This document shows, piece after piece, positions 1-7,060 of a stretch of DNA of 24,265 nt. A program made the translations under genes and the position numbers. The stretch's first letter is position 1. Each line of letters opens with the position of its first letter. The stretch is from Bacillota bacterium (GTDB taxonomy: Bacteria; Bacillota_E; Symbiobacteriia; Symbiobacteriales; Symbiobacteriaceae), in contig QGVE01000026.1 of assembly GCA_003242675.1 (NCBI GenBank), positions 1 to 24,265 on the forward strand, written 5' to 3'. Under the pieces are notes generated by a model. It was given only the letters and a program-made list of their open reading frames with translations. It ran no database searches and was not told the DNA's origin.

Positions 1-444
1 CTTGCGTGGCAAGGGCGTGTGGGTGTGCGGGGGATGTCCGGACCGGTAGGGCCGGGTCGCCGGCGGCGCGGGTCCGGGGGGGGACTGCGCCTGGGATAGG
101 AGATCCAGGGCCAGCTCTTCGGGGTCCATCCCCCACTCGCGCGCGGTGGCCAGCACGCCGGCCAGGAGGGAACGCAGCGCGGCCCCCGGCGCCCGTCCGG
201 GCGGGTCGTCGGCGACGAAGATCCCCCTGCCCTGGTGTGCCGTAAGGTAACCCTCCGCGATCAGTCCCTCCACCGCCCGGGCGACGGTGTTGACGTTGAT
301 GGCCAGGCCCGCAGCCAGGTCCCGGAGCGACGGGAGCTGGTCGCCGGGATGCAGGAGCCCCGCGGCGATCTGGTACCGGATCTGGGCCTGCAGCTGGTCC
401 TTGATGGGGACGCAGCTCTGGCGGTTCAGACGGAAGGCCTGCAC
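1..444 (-). CDS. GntR-family (YtrA-type) transcriptional regulator, 3' end outside window
   Basis: DNA-binding repressor-type protein. 148 codons are visible with no stop before the window edge, so the C-terminus is missing. The start is a GTG at 442-444, preceded on the minus strand by a GGGAGGTGAG ribosome binding site. Residues about 13-75 read as a GntR winged helix: VPIKDQLQAQIRYQI, GLLHPGDQLPSLRDLA, INVNTVARAVEGLIAEGYL, then QGRGIFV. The entry into the domain and the short Ala/Pro-rich tail, with no large effector domain, match the YtrA subfamily (usually about 120-130 residues), whose members commonly regulate ABC transporter operons. A partner transporter could lie leftward of the window. 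The visible tail beyond residue 110 is Pro/His/Thr-rich and not informative. The family call is firm; the regulated target is unknown. Confidence 0.85.
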   Translation of the reverse strand, partial: MQAFRLNRQSCVPIKDQLQAQIRYQIAAGLLHPGDQLPSLRDLAAGLAINVNTVARAVEGLIAEGYLTAHQGRGIFVADDPPGRAPGAALRSLLAGVLATAREWGMDPEELALDLLSQAQSPPGPAPPATRPYRSGHPPHTHTPLPRK

Positions 445-597
445 GCGCTCACCTCCCCTCCCGCACGCCGCTGGGCTCCCCTGCACGCCGGGCGGCCCAT
501 GCCCGGGCGTTCCCGCACCTCGTCATGCAGCTGCCGAGCAGGGGTTCCCACCACGTCCGCCGAATAGTCTGCGTCCAGGAACAAGGAGGTCGGGGAC

Positions 598-834
598 ATG
601 GCAAAGGGCGTGCTGACGCAGAAGGACCTGATGATCTGGGTCATGAACCATCCCAACGGTACCAAGTATTACTATCTGATCGAGCGGGAACCCTTCGAGC
701 GGGAGGGCATCAAGAAGGCCGTCCACCGGTACGGCAGCACGGGTGACGCGGTCTTCCTCTACCGGGACCAGGCGGAGGCCGAGCTGGCCAAGTTCCCGCC
801 CGGCGACGAGCCGGAGGAGGGCGCCGGAGCCTGA
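598..834 (+). CDS. Small conserved-type hypothetical protein (78 aa)
   Basis: I do not recognise the family. The ATG at 598 is preceded by AAGGAGGT at 583-590 with 7 nt spacing, one of the best ribosome binding sites in the window, so translation is likely. The protein is soluble and highly charged, with no signal peptide or membrane segment. The N-terminal part is MAKGVLTQKDLMIWVMNH, followed by a Tyr run (KYYYLIEREPF), a basic stretch (KKAVHRYG) and an acidic tail (PGDEPEEGAGA). It is single and followed by a strong palindromic terminator, so it forms its own transcription unit. It lies head to head with the GntR gene, with 153 nt between the starts, and could be controlled by that regulator; this is a guess from position only. 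Confidence 0.7.
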   Translation: MAKGVLTQKDLMIWVMNHPNGTKYYYLIEREPFEREGIKKAVHRYGSTGDAVFLYRDQAEAELAKFPPGDEPEEGAGA

Positions 835-856
835 GGCCGCAGGCTGAAGAATTATG

Positions 857-886
857 AGGGTCCGGAGCCGCGCGGCTCCGGACCCT
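857..886. terminator. 30-nt perfect palindrome, likely bidirectional terminator
   Basis: AGGGTCCGGAGCCGC is followed immediately by its exact reverse complement, giving a perfect 30-nt dyad (about 13 bp stem with a minimal loop). It is followed by only a short TTTCC on the + side and CTCATAATTC on the - side. It sits between the convergent stops at 834 (+) and 910 (-), so it probably ends both transcripts. Confidence 0.65.
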
Positions 887-909
887 TTCCGTATGGCGGG
901 CGGCCTCTT

Positions 910-2424
910 TCAGTGCAGACCGAAGAGCGAGAGGATCTCCTGCCGGGTGAGCCGCTGCAGGAGGTACTGCTCCTCCGCGGACTCTCCCGTGTCCGTCAGC
1001 GGGTCCATGACCTGGTGGAACAGCTCCCGCTTCTGCTCCACCAGCTCGGCGATGCGCTCCTCCACGGTGCCGCGGGTGAGCAGGGTCGTCACGTAGACCG
1101 TTCGCCGCTGGCCGATGCGGTGGGTGCGGTCCTCGGCCTGCTGGGCGACCGCCGGATTCCACCAGTGGTCCAGGTGGTACACGTGGTTGGCCCGGGTGAG
1201 GGTGATGCCCACCCCGCCGGCCTTCAGCGACATGGCCAGGACCTTGGGCATCTCCTTGTGCTGGAAGTGGTGGACAATGAGCTGCCGGGTCCAGTCGCTG
1301 AGCGACCCGTCGAAGAGGATGGCGCCGAAGGATTCCAGCCGGGGGAGGAGCGGCTCCAGGGTCACCTTGGGATACTGGGAGAAGATGAGCACCTTCTCGC
1401 CGCGCTCGATCAGGGGGCCCAGTTCCTGCTCCAGGAAGGCCATCTTGCAGGAGGCGCCGGTGGCGGGGTCCAGGTTGCAGAGCTGCTTCAGCTTGCTGAG
1501 CAGGCTCAGCGCGACCACGGGGGCCGCGGCGCTGCCGGCCTGGCGGACCGCCGCCACCGCCGCCCGCTCGGCGGCCTCGTAGGCCATGCGCTGGGCGGGA
1601 GTCAGATCCAGCCAGACGGTGCGGTGTTCCTTGGGGGGCAGGTGGCGGAGCACGTCCGCCTTCCGGCGGCGGAGCACGTAGGGGGCGATGCGCCGGTGGA
1701 TCTCGTCGACCGGGCAGCCCCGGCGGCTGGGCAGCAGGCCGGGCTTCAGATAGGCGAAGATGGCCAGCAGTTCCTCCACCCGGTTCTCGAGGGGCGTTCC
1801 GGAGAGCCCCCAGCGCCACGGGGCGTTCACCTGGGACACGGCCTTGTGTATGGCCGTCCCGGGGTTCTTGATGCGCTGGATCTCGTCCAGCACGACCAGA
1901 TCGTAGGCGTCGGGGGAGGCCAGGCCGGCCTTCAGATCCTCGCGCCACGTCTCGTACCCGGACAGGTGCACGTGCGCCTGGCACCGCCAGTACCACTGCC
2001 GCCGGCGGCGGGGGCCCTCGATCGGCACGGCGCGCAGGTCCGGGGCCCACCGGCGGAGCTTGTAGTACCAGTCGAAGATCAGCGTCTTGGGGCAGAGGAT
2101 GAGGGCGCGGGCGACCTCGCCCTGGCGGATCAGGAGCCGGAGGGCGGCGATGGCCTGGATCGACTTGCCCAGCCCCATCTCGTCGCCCAGCAGCGCCACC
2201 GGATGCTCCATCAGGAACCGGGCCCCGTCCACCTGATAGTCGTAAAGCTCCTCGCCCGGCGGGGCGTAGAGGGCGTCGGGATCGGGCGCCGCATCCGCGG
2301 GCGGGGCCGGCAGGTCAAAAAACGGGAGAGGCACGTCCGGGTTGGGCGCGCCCCATTCGCTGCCGGTAAAGAGGCTGGGGGCCGGCGGCAGCCCGAGGCT
2401 CTGGGTCACCGTGGACAGACTCAC
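910..2424 (-). CDS. Stand-alone SNF2-family DEAD/DEAH helicase-like ATPase
   Basis: Double-stranded DNA translocase of the SNF2 superfamily-2 ATPases, 504 aa from the GTG at 2424. A run of six G about 10 nt upstream serves as ribosome binding site. The open frame continues upstream to 2670, but that would cover the divergent gene at 2598. Motifs in order: Q-like YDYQVDGARFL about 61-71, motif I GDEMGLGKS 80-88, motif II DEIQ 180-183 (in place of DEAH/DEGH), motif III LSGTPLEN 207-214, motif IV VLIFSQY about 345-351, motif V KAGGVGITLT 401-410, and motif VI QAEDRTHRIGQ 429-439. These are the full two RecA lobes. Residues 1-55 are Pro/Ala-rich. No SWIM zinc finger, RapA N-terminal domain or other accessory domain is present, so the protein is close to a minimal motor. 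Its partner and substrate are unknown. All catalytic motifs look intact. Confidence 0.9.
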   Translation of the reverse strand: MSLSTVTQSLGLPPAPSLFTGSEWGAPNPDVPLPFFDLPAPPADAAPDPDALYAPPGEELYDYQVDGARFLMEHPVALLGDEMGLGKSIQAIAALRLLIRQGEVARALILCPKTLIFDWYYKLRRWAPDLRAVPIEGPRRRRQWYWRCQAHVHLSGYETWREDLKAGLASPDAYDLVVLDEIQRIKNPGTAIHKAVSQVNAPWRWGLSGTPLENRVEELLAIFAYLKPGLLPSRRGCPVDEIHRRIAPYVLRRRKADVLRHLPPKEHRTVWLDLTPAQRMAYEAAERAAVAAVRQAGSAAAPVVALSLLSKLKQLCNLDPATGASCKMAFLEQELGPLIERGEKVLIFSQYPKVTLEPLLPRLESFGAILFDGSLSDWTRQLIVHHFQHKEMPKVLAMSLKAGGVGITLTRANHVYHLDHWWNPAVAQQAEDRTHRIGQRRTVYVTTLLTRGTVEERIAELVEQKRELFHQVMDPLTDTGESAEEQYLLQRLTRQEILSLFGLH

Positions 2425-2474
2425 CGCGCAGACTCCCCCCAATCGCGCAGTCTGGTCCGCGATAGTCTGCGCGG
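2424..2474. promoter_or_regulatory. Inverted repeat over the SNF2 start, divergent promoter region
   Basis: CCGCGCAGACT at 2424-2434 is matched exactly by its reverse complement AGTCTGCGCGG at 2464-2474. A third near-copy of the half-site, CGCGCAGTCT, lies at 2444-2453 (19 nt on from the first copy). The left arm includes the first base of the SNF2 start codon. The repeat lies in the 173 nt between divergent starts, so it is a candidate operator or leader structure. No convincing -35/-10 pair was identified. Confidence 0.4.
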
Positions 2475-2597
2475 GGCGGCGGTCACCATAACAGGGATGT
2501 TCTGGACACCGGACGGCGCTCCGCGGCTGCCCACGCGGCCGCCGCGCAGCGTCGAAAAGCTTGCGAAGGCAAAGGGCTGCGGAGGTGTGAGCGGTCG

Positions 2598-2840
2598 ATG
2601 GACGCAGAGGCAATCCGCAAGTACGGCGTCGAGCCCGATTTTGAACACTACACCTACGAAGAAAGTGCATGCTCGTGGTGCGGTCAGCCGGTGCTGATCA
2701 TCCAGTCCAAGGAACGGATTCCGGGCTTCCGCACTGCGGCGACGGCGTGCGAGCACTGCATGTCCAAGATGACGAGGCGGACCCGGGCGAAGGATTTCCG
2801 CTGGGTCTTCCTGCCCGGCTGGCGGCCGGAGCAGCGGTAG
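2598..2840 (+). CDS. Small four-cysteine (zinc-binding-like) protein, 80 aa
   Basis: The ATG at 2598 is preceded by GGAGGTG at 2581-2587. The protein carries two CxxC knuckles, C25-SW-C28 followed by GQP, and C51-EH-C54, separated by 22 residues. This is the spacing of a small zinc ribbon or treble-clef. The C-terminal third is basic (KMTRRTRAKDFRW), which would suit nucleic-acid binding. No other domain, signal peptide or membrane segment is seen. It is transcribed divergently from the SNF2 ATPase and ends 7 nt short of the convergent gluQRS stop. I do not recognise a named family. A role together with the SNF2 protein is possible but rests on position alone. Confidence 0.7.
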   Translation: MDAEAIRKYGVEPDFEHYTYEESACSWCGQPVLIIQSKERIPGFRTAATACEHCMSKMTRRTRAKDFRWVFLPGWRPEQR

Positions 2841-2847
2841 GCCAGGC

Positions 2848-3822
2848 TTACGCGGTCCCTCCGCTCAGCGCCGCGAGGGTCTCCGCCGGCAGCCGCACCG
2901 GCTCACGGGGGATCCGGGCGGGGTCGAAGAGGGGGATCAGCTCCTCCGGCCGGACGGGCTCGGGCCGGTCGAGGAGGCCGCTCAGGTGGGCGAGGTGGCC
3001 CACCACCACCTCGGGGGGCGTGCCCGCGGCCCGGATGCCCGCCAGGGTCACCGCACCGTGCCGCTTGGCGAGGCGCGCCCCGTCGGGCCCCAGGAGCAGC
3101 GGCAGGTGGCCGAACTGGGGCACCGGCCAGCCGAGGGCCCGGTAGAGCAGGATCTGCCGCGGGGTGGAGTCCAGCAGGTCGCCCCCGCGCAGCACGTGGG
3201 TGACGCCCATCAGGGCGTCGTCCACGACCACGGCGAGCTGGTACCCGATCACCCCGTCCGCCCGGAGCACCACGAAGTCGCCGCCGGCGCCGGGCGGGAA
3301 GCGCTGCGGCCCGGCGATCAGGTCGGTGAACGTGATCTCTTCGTCCTCCGGCAGGGCGAAACGGAGCGACGGCGTCTTGCCGGTGGCCGCGCGCGCCTTG
3401 CGCTCCTCGGGCGTGAGGCGGCGGCAGGTGCCGGGATACACGGGCCCCTCTGCCGCGAGGCCGTGGGGGGCGGAGGCGATGGCCATGAGCTGGGCGCGGC
3501 TGCAGTAGCAGGGGTAGAGGTGGCCGGCCGCCTCCAGGCGGGCCAGGGCCTCCCGGTAGAGCTCCTCCCGCTCGGACTGCCAGTAGGGCCCGTGGGGGCC
3601 ACCCACGTCGGGCCCTTCATCCCAGTCCAGGCCCAGCCAGCGCAGGTCGGCGATGGCCTGCTCGGCGAAATGGGGGCGGGAGCGGGCGCGGTCGATGTCC
3701 TCGATGCGCAGGATGAACCGGCCGCCCGAGCGGCGCGCGTGGAGCCAGGCGAGCAGGGCTGTGCGTGCGTTGCCGAGATGAAGCGCCCCCGAAGGGGTGG
3801 GCGCAAAGCGGCCGCAGATCAT
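2848..3822 (-). CDS. gluQRS: Glutamyl-Q tRNA(Asp) synthetase
   Basis: A truncated GluRS paralogue that activates glutamate without tRNA and attaches it to the queuosine base at position 34 of tRNA(Asp). The 324 aa length suits the family (about 300, no anticodon-binding domain). The class I HIGH-like motif is PSGALHLGN, residues 10-18. The zinc site typical of GluQRS is C105, C107, Y129, C133 (CYC then YPGTC). The KMSKS-equivalent is RLAKRHGAV about 250-258. FAPTPSG and RIEDIDRAR are family hallmarks. The ATG at 3822 is the first plausible start, with only a weak GGTGA upstream. In proteobacteria the gene often follows dksA; here it is alone, head to head with a glycosylase gene. The family call is firm. 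Confidence 0.93.
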   Translation of the reverse strand: MICGRFAPTPSGALHLGNARTALLAWLHARRSGGRFILRIEDIDRARSRPHFAEQAIADLRWLGLDWDEGPDVGGPHGPYWQSEREELYREALARLEAAGHLYPCYCSRAQLMAIASAPHGLAAEGPVYPGTCRRLTPEERKARAATGKTPSLRFALPEDEEITFTDLIAGPQRFPPGAGGDFVVLRADGVIGYQLAVVVDDALMGVTHVLRGGDLLDSTPRQILLYRALGWPVPQFGHLPLLLGPDGARLAKRHGAVTLAGIRAAGTPPEVVVGHLAHLSGLLDRPEPVRPEELIPLFDPARIPREPVRLPAETLAALSGGTA

Positions 3823-3862
3823 GTGCGATCACCGGTCTATGTATTCTGCGCCCCGGACCGGC

Positions 3863-3892
3863 TTGCCCTGCCCCGGGTGGACAGGTTATTCT
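3863..3892 (+). promoter_or_regulatory. Possible sigma-A-type promoter for the glycosylase/YgjP unit
   Basis: TTGCCC at 3863-3868 and TATTCT at 3887-3892 are separated by 18 nt, about 60 nt upstream of the ATG at 3951. Both hexamers match consensus at only 4 of 6 positions, so the call is tentative. Confidence 0.3.
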
Positions 3893-3950
3893 GGTCGGGA
3901 GCGCATCGGATGCTGTTCGGGGAACGTGCCCGACCAGGAGGGAGCAACGG

Positions 3951-4763
3951 ATGCGGAGTCCGAGCGGGCGGGCGGCCGCCGGCGCGGCGCCGCCGGTGCG
4001 TGCGCCGGCGGGGCGCGGCGGTGCGGGCCCGGCGGTCGTGCGGCCCGAGCCGCCGGAGGGCTGGGCGGCGTGGGTGGACGGGGTGTACCGGCGCCTGCTT
4101 TCGGCGTTCGGCCCCCGCCACTGGTGGCCGTCCGCCCTGGAGCCGGCGCCGGCGCGGGCGGAGCCGTTTGAGATGATCGCGGGTGCGATCCTGGTGCAGA
4201 ACGTGGCCTGGAGCAACGCAGCGAAGGCGGTGCGGGCCCTGGCGGAGGCCAGGCTCCTGGACGTGGCGGCCATGCACGCGGCGCCGGCGGAGGCCGTGGA
4301 GCCGCTGATCCGGCCGGCGGCCTACTTCAAGCAGAAGGCGCAGCGCCTGAAGGCGTTTGCCGCGCACGTGGTGGCGCATTACGGCGGCGACCTCGCGGCG
4401 ATGCTGCGCCGGCCCCTTGGCGAGCTCAGGGAGGAGCTCCTGTCCCTTCCGGGCATCGGGCCGGAGACGGCGGACTGCATCCTGTGCTACGCCGCCGGCC
4501 TGCCGGTGATGGCGATGGACGCCTACACCCGCCGGATCTTCGCCCGCATGGGCGTGTTCGCGCCCGACATCCGGTACGACCAGATGCAGGCCTTCTTCCA
4601 CGCCTGGACGCCGGAGGACGCCGGCCTGCGCGGCGAGTTCCACGCCTTGATCGACACCCTGGGCAGCCGGATCTGCCTGAAGCGGGAGCCGCGCTGCGGC
4701 GAGTGCCCGCTGGCGGACCGCTGCGCCCGGGTCGGCGTGGCCGGGCAGGGCGGCGGAAAGTGA
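3951..4763 (+). CDS. Endonuclease III-superfamily DNA glycosylase (MagIII-like, no lyase lysine)
   Basis: HhH-GPD base-excision glycosylase, 270 aa from the ATG at 3951 (AGGAGGGA at 3936-3943, 7 nt spacing). The frame is open further upstream, but that part overlaps gluQRS. A basic, Ala/Pro-rich tail covers residues 1-35. The helix-hairpin-helix is LPGIGPETAD 166-175, the catalytic aspartate is D190 (MAMDAYTRR), and an iron-sulphur loop is C242-X6-C249-X2-C252-X5-C258. Endonuclease III proper has a lysine (GRKTAN) where this protein has E172. It should therefore be a monofunctional glycosylase without AP-lyase activity, as in Helicobacter MagIII, which removes 3-methyladenine. The context GPETADCILCYA also resembles that branch. 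The exact substrate is inference. The downstream YgjP-like gene starts 17 nt after the stop, so the two are probably co-transcribed. Confidence 0.87.
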   Translation: MRSPSGRAAAGAAPPVRAPAGRGGAGPAVVRPEPPEGWAAWVDGVYRRLLSAFGPRHWWPSALEPAPARAEPFEMIAGAILVQNVAWSNAAKAVRALAEARLLDVAAMHAAPAEAVEPLIRPAAYFKQKAQRLKAFAAHVVAHYGGDLAAMLRRPLGELREELLSLPGIGPETADCILCYAAGLPVMAMDAYTRRIFARMGVFAPDIRYDQMQAFFHAWTPEDAGLRGEFHALIDTLGSRICLKREPRCGECPLADRCARVGVAGQGGGK

Positions 4764-4779
4764 GAGGGGAAAGGTCGGG

Positions 4780-5334
4780 GTGGCCGTGCGGATCGTGTTC
4801 AAGGACAAGAAGCATTCGTCGGGCACCATCCGGAACGGCGAGATCGTGCTCTACATCTCCAGCCGGCTGAGCCGGGCGGAGCAGGCCCGCCACATCGCGG
4901 AACTGACCCGGAAGCTCGCACCCCGGCTCGAAGCGGCGCTCCGCCTGGACCTGGCCGGCCCGGGGCCCCTGAGCGGGCTCACCCCCTCCCCGGTGAGGGA
5001 TGACGCCAGCCTGGCGCGCTGGGCGCGGGAGATCAACGACCGCTACTACGGGTTCCCCATGGGGCAGGTGCGGTTCCGCCGCCAGGAGTCCCGCTGGGGC
5101 TCATGCAGCGCCCGCACCCGGAACATCCAGATCAGCCACCGGCTGCGGGGCGGCCCGCACGAGCTGTTGGAGTACGTCCTCATCCACGAGATCGCGCACC
5201 TGGGGGAGATGAACCACGGCCCCCGGTTCTGGGCCCTGGTGGAGCGGGCCTGCCCGGACTGGCGGGAGCGGCGCCGGCTGCTGCGGCTCTACGGCGACTA
5301 CCTGCGGGCCAGGTCCGGATCTGCCGGACTGTAA
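4780..5334 (+). CDS. YgjP/DUF45-type SprT-like zinc metallopeptidase
   Basis: Probable cytosolic zinc-dependent hydrolase. The active-site helix is HEIAH at 136-140, with a third ligand H146 in GEMNHGPRFW. Upstream lies the family-specific RWGSCS at 105-110 and IQISHRL at 116-122, which is the M48/DUF45 (YgjP) signature order. The GTG start at 4780 has a GAGGGGAAAGG ribosome binding site. The 184 aa length is somewhat shorter than the E. coli-type protein (about 240). The N-terminal strands are compact and no membrane segment is present. It follows the glycosylase gene by 17 nt, suggesting one operon. The physiological substrate of this family is not well established. Confidence 0.85.
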   Translation: MAVRIVFKDKKHSSGTIRNGEIVLYISSRLSRAEQARHIAELTRKLAPRLEAALRLDLAGPGPLSGLTPSPVRDDASLARWAREINDRYYGFPMGQVRFRRQESRWGSCSARTRNIQISHRLRGGPHELLEYVLIHEIAHLGEMNHGPRFWALVERACPDWRERRRLLRLYGDYLRARSGSAGL

Positions 5335-5419
5335 CCGCCAACCTCCTGCACGGCAGTTCGCCGGAACGTCCGGCGCGCCGAGACGTGAGCGGAACCCTCG
5401 GGAAGAGGTGGCAGTAGAC

Positions 5420-6409
5420 GTGGAAGCGGTGATCGAGGTCGAGGGGCTGCGCAAGGAGTTCAAGGTGGCTCGGCGCAAGGAGGGCCCGTTCGCCGCCCTG
5501 CGCACGCTCTTTTCCCGCGAGTACGACATCCGCGTGGCCGTCGACGACGTCTCCTTCACCATCAAGCGCGGGGAGCTGGTCGGCTACATCGGGCCCAACG
5601 GCGCGGGCAAGTCGACGACGATCAAGATGCTGACGGGCATCCTGGTGCCGACCGCCGGCGAGGTGCGGGTGCGGGGGGTCGTCCCGTACCAGCGGCGGGT
5701 GGAGAACGCCCGGCAGATCGGGGTGGTCTTCGGCCAGCGAACGCAGCTCTGGTGGGACCTGCCCACCGTTGAGTCCTTCGAGCTGCTGCGGCACATCTAC
5801 AAGGTGCCCCGTGACCGGTACCAGAAGAACATGGATCTCTTCCGGGAACTGCTCGGGCTGGATGAGTTCCTGAACACCCCCGTCCGGCAGCTGTCGCTGG
5901 GGCAGCGCATGCGGGCCGACCTGGCCGCGGCGCTGCTGCACGACCCGGAGATCGTCTACCTGGACGAGCCGACGATCGGCCTGGACGTGGTGGCGAAGGA
6001 GCGGATCCGGGAGTTCATCCGGACGATCAACCGGGAGCGGGGCGTGACGGTCATCCTGACCACCCACGACATGCAGGACATCGAGAAGCTCTGCGAGCGC
6101 ATGATCCTGATCGACCACGGCCGGGTGATCTACGACGGCCCGGTGGCGCAGATCAAGGAGCGGTACGGGAAGCACCGGACGCTGGTCGTGGAGCTGGAGC
6201 CCAACGGCCCGGTCGGGGACATCGCGGTGGAGGGGGCCGAGCTGGTGCGCCGGGAAGGCAACCGCATCTGGCTCCGGTTTAACCGGGACGAGCTCTCCGC
6301 CAGCGAGCTGATCGCCCGGGTGTCGGCCCGCTGCGCGATCCGCGACCTGACCGTGGAGGAGCCGCAGATCGAGGGCATCATCGCCCGGATCTACCAGGAA
6401 GGGATCTAG
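5420..6409 (+). CDS. ABC transporter ATP-binding protein (ABC-2 exporter class), orphan
   Basis: ATPase subunit of an ABC-2-type exporter. I chose the GTG at 5420 because GGAAGAGGTGG ends about 8 nt upstream; the in-frame GTG at 5408 would add four residues but has no spaced ribosome binding site. In the 329-residue form: Walker A GPNGAGKST 58-66, Q-loop FGQ about 104-106, signature LSLGQ 158-162, Walker B IVYLDEP 178-184, and H-loop His 216. All are intact. The extended N-terminus with FKVARRKEGPFAALRTLF before the Walker A strand and the roughly 80-residue C-terminal domain fit the COG4586 type. Genes for that type are normally followed by two ABC-2 permease genes. Here a terminator follows directly at 6418 and no permease lies in the window, so partners must be elsewhere. 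Confidence 0.92.
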   Translation: MEAVIEVEGLRKEFKVARRKEGPFAALRTLFSREYDIRVAVDDVSFTIKRGELVGYIGPNGAGKSTTIKMLTGILVPTAGEVRVRGVVPYQRRVENARQIGVVFGQRTQLWWDLPTVESFELLRHIYKVPRDRYQKNMDLFRELLGLDEFLNTPVRQLSLGQRMRADLAAALLHDPEIVYLDEPTIGLDVVAKERIREFIRTINRERGVTVILTTHDMQDIEKLCERMILIDHGRVIYDGPVAQIKERYGKHRTLVVELEPNGPVGDIAVEGAELVRREGNRIWLRFNRDELSASELIARVSARCAIRDLTVEEPQIEGIIARIYQEGI

Positions 6410-6417
6410 CAACGAGA

Positions 6418-6456
6418 AAGGGCCGCTGGCGCCACTGCCAGCGGCCCTTCCCTTTC
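6418..6456. terminator. Strong intrinsic terminator, bidirectional position
   Basis: AAGGGCCGCTGGC (6418-6430) pairs perfectly with GCCAGCGGCCCTT (6437-6449) across the loop GCCACT, followed by CCCTTTC. It lies 8 nt after the ABC gene stop and just before the end of the convergent GIY-YIG gene. Confidence 0.85.
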
Positions 6457-6856
6457 AGAACGGGTTGCAGGCGATATGGTCGACGGCCGGAATCTGCTCC
6501 GGCGCGTTGCACACCGGCCGGTAGAACTCGTACAGGCTGCGCAGGCACCCCTGCCGCTCGGCCTCGTCGGTCACCACGGCGTAGGAGTACGCCACCTCAT
6601 CGGTCTCGATGCGCGCCTTCGCACACGGGTTTATGCCTGCGGCCTGCGGATCGCCCTCCACGATGGTGCCCAGGTAGGCGAGCAGCATGTTGTAGAGGTT
6701 CTGGGCCTGGCCCACGTAGAAGACCTCCCACTCGCCGCCGGGCCGGCGGGCGTGCAGCTTGAAGACGCCCGGCTTCTGCGGCACGTCCACGATGTCCAGG
6801 GGATGGGCGAACCGACCGCCCTTCCAGTCAAGGCCCAGGATGGTCATCCACGCCAC
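6455..6856 (-). CDS. GIY-YIG-like domain protein, probably catalytically dead
   Basis: A 133-aa protein made almost entirely of a GIY-YIG fold. GVF at 30-32 stands for GIY and FYVGQ at 46-50 for YIG. The following helix start is QAQNLYNMLLAYLG at 50-63. The metal-ligand Glu helix is LYEFYRPVCN at 108-117, with E110 and N117. The arginine usually present after NL (NLxxR) is absent: NLYNML has Tyr and Asn there. The fold is supported, but nuclease activity is doubtful, so the protein may bind nucleic acid rather than cut it. The GTG start at 6856 has GGGGAG 6 nt upstream; the ATG at 6847 is the alternative. It is divergent from the CapA-type gene. I cannot assign a cellular role. Confidence 0.68.
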   Translation of the reverse strand: MAWMTILGLDWKGGRFAHPLDIVDVPQKPGVFKLHARRPGGEWEVFYVGQAQNLYNMLLAYLGTIVEGDPQAAGINPCAKARIETDEVAYSYAVVTDEAERQGCLRSLYEFYRPVCNAPEQIPAVDHIACNPF

Positions 6857-7060
6857 GGGTCGCTCCCCTTTCGGTCAGGACTAAAGTGCAGCGCTGTTGC
6901 GTACCATCGGTCAACTATCGTAGCACATCGGTGCCAGGCCGTCCAGCGCCAAACGTAGGGGTGAGGCCGGCAGGAAGCAGGGGGCGCGGCGCCGAATGTG
7001 GGCAGAGCCCAATATGTCTCGTATAGGGCGTTCATATATTCGAAATAAGGAGTTATAGCT

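Noticed and set aside
913..2697. 594-codon open frame on the + strand opposite the SNF2 gene, and similarly long frames opposite other genes
   Set aside because: High GC leaves few stops in the antisense frames. The SNF2 motifs lie on the other strand and the + product has no recognisable domain.
910..2840. Possible defence island built on the SNF2 gene (DISARM-like)
   Set aside because: No methyltransferase, helicase partner, PLD-type or DUF1998 gene is nearby; the neighbours are housekeeping genes.
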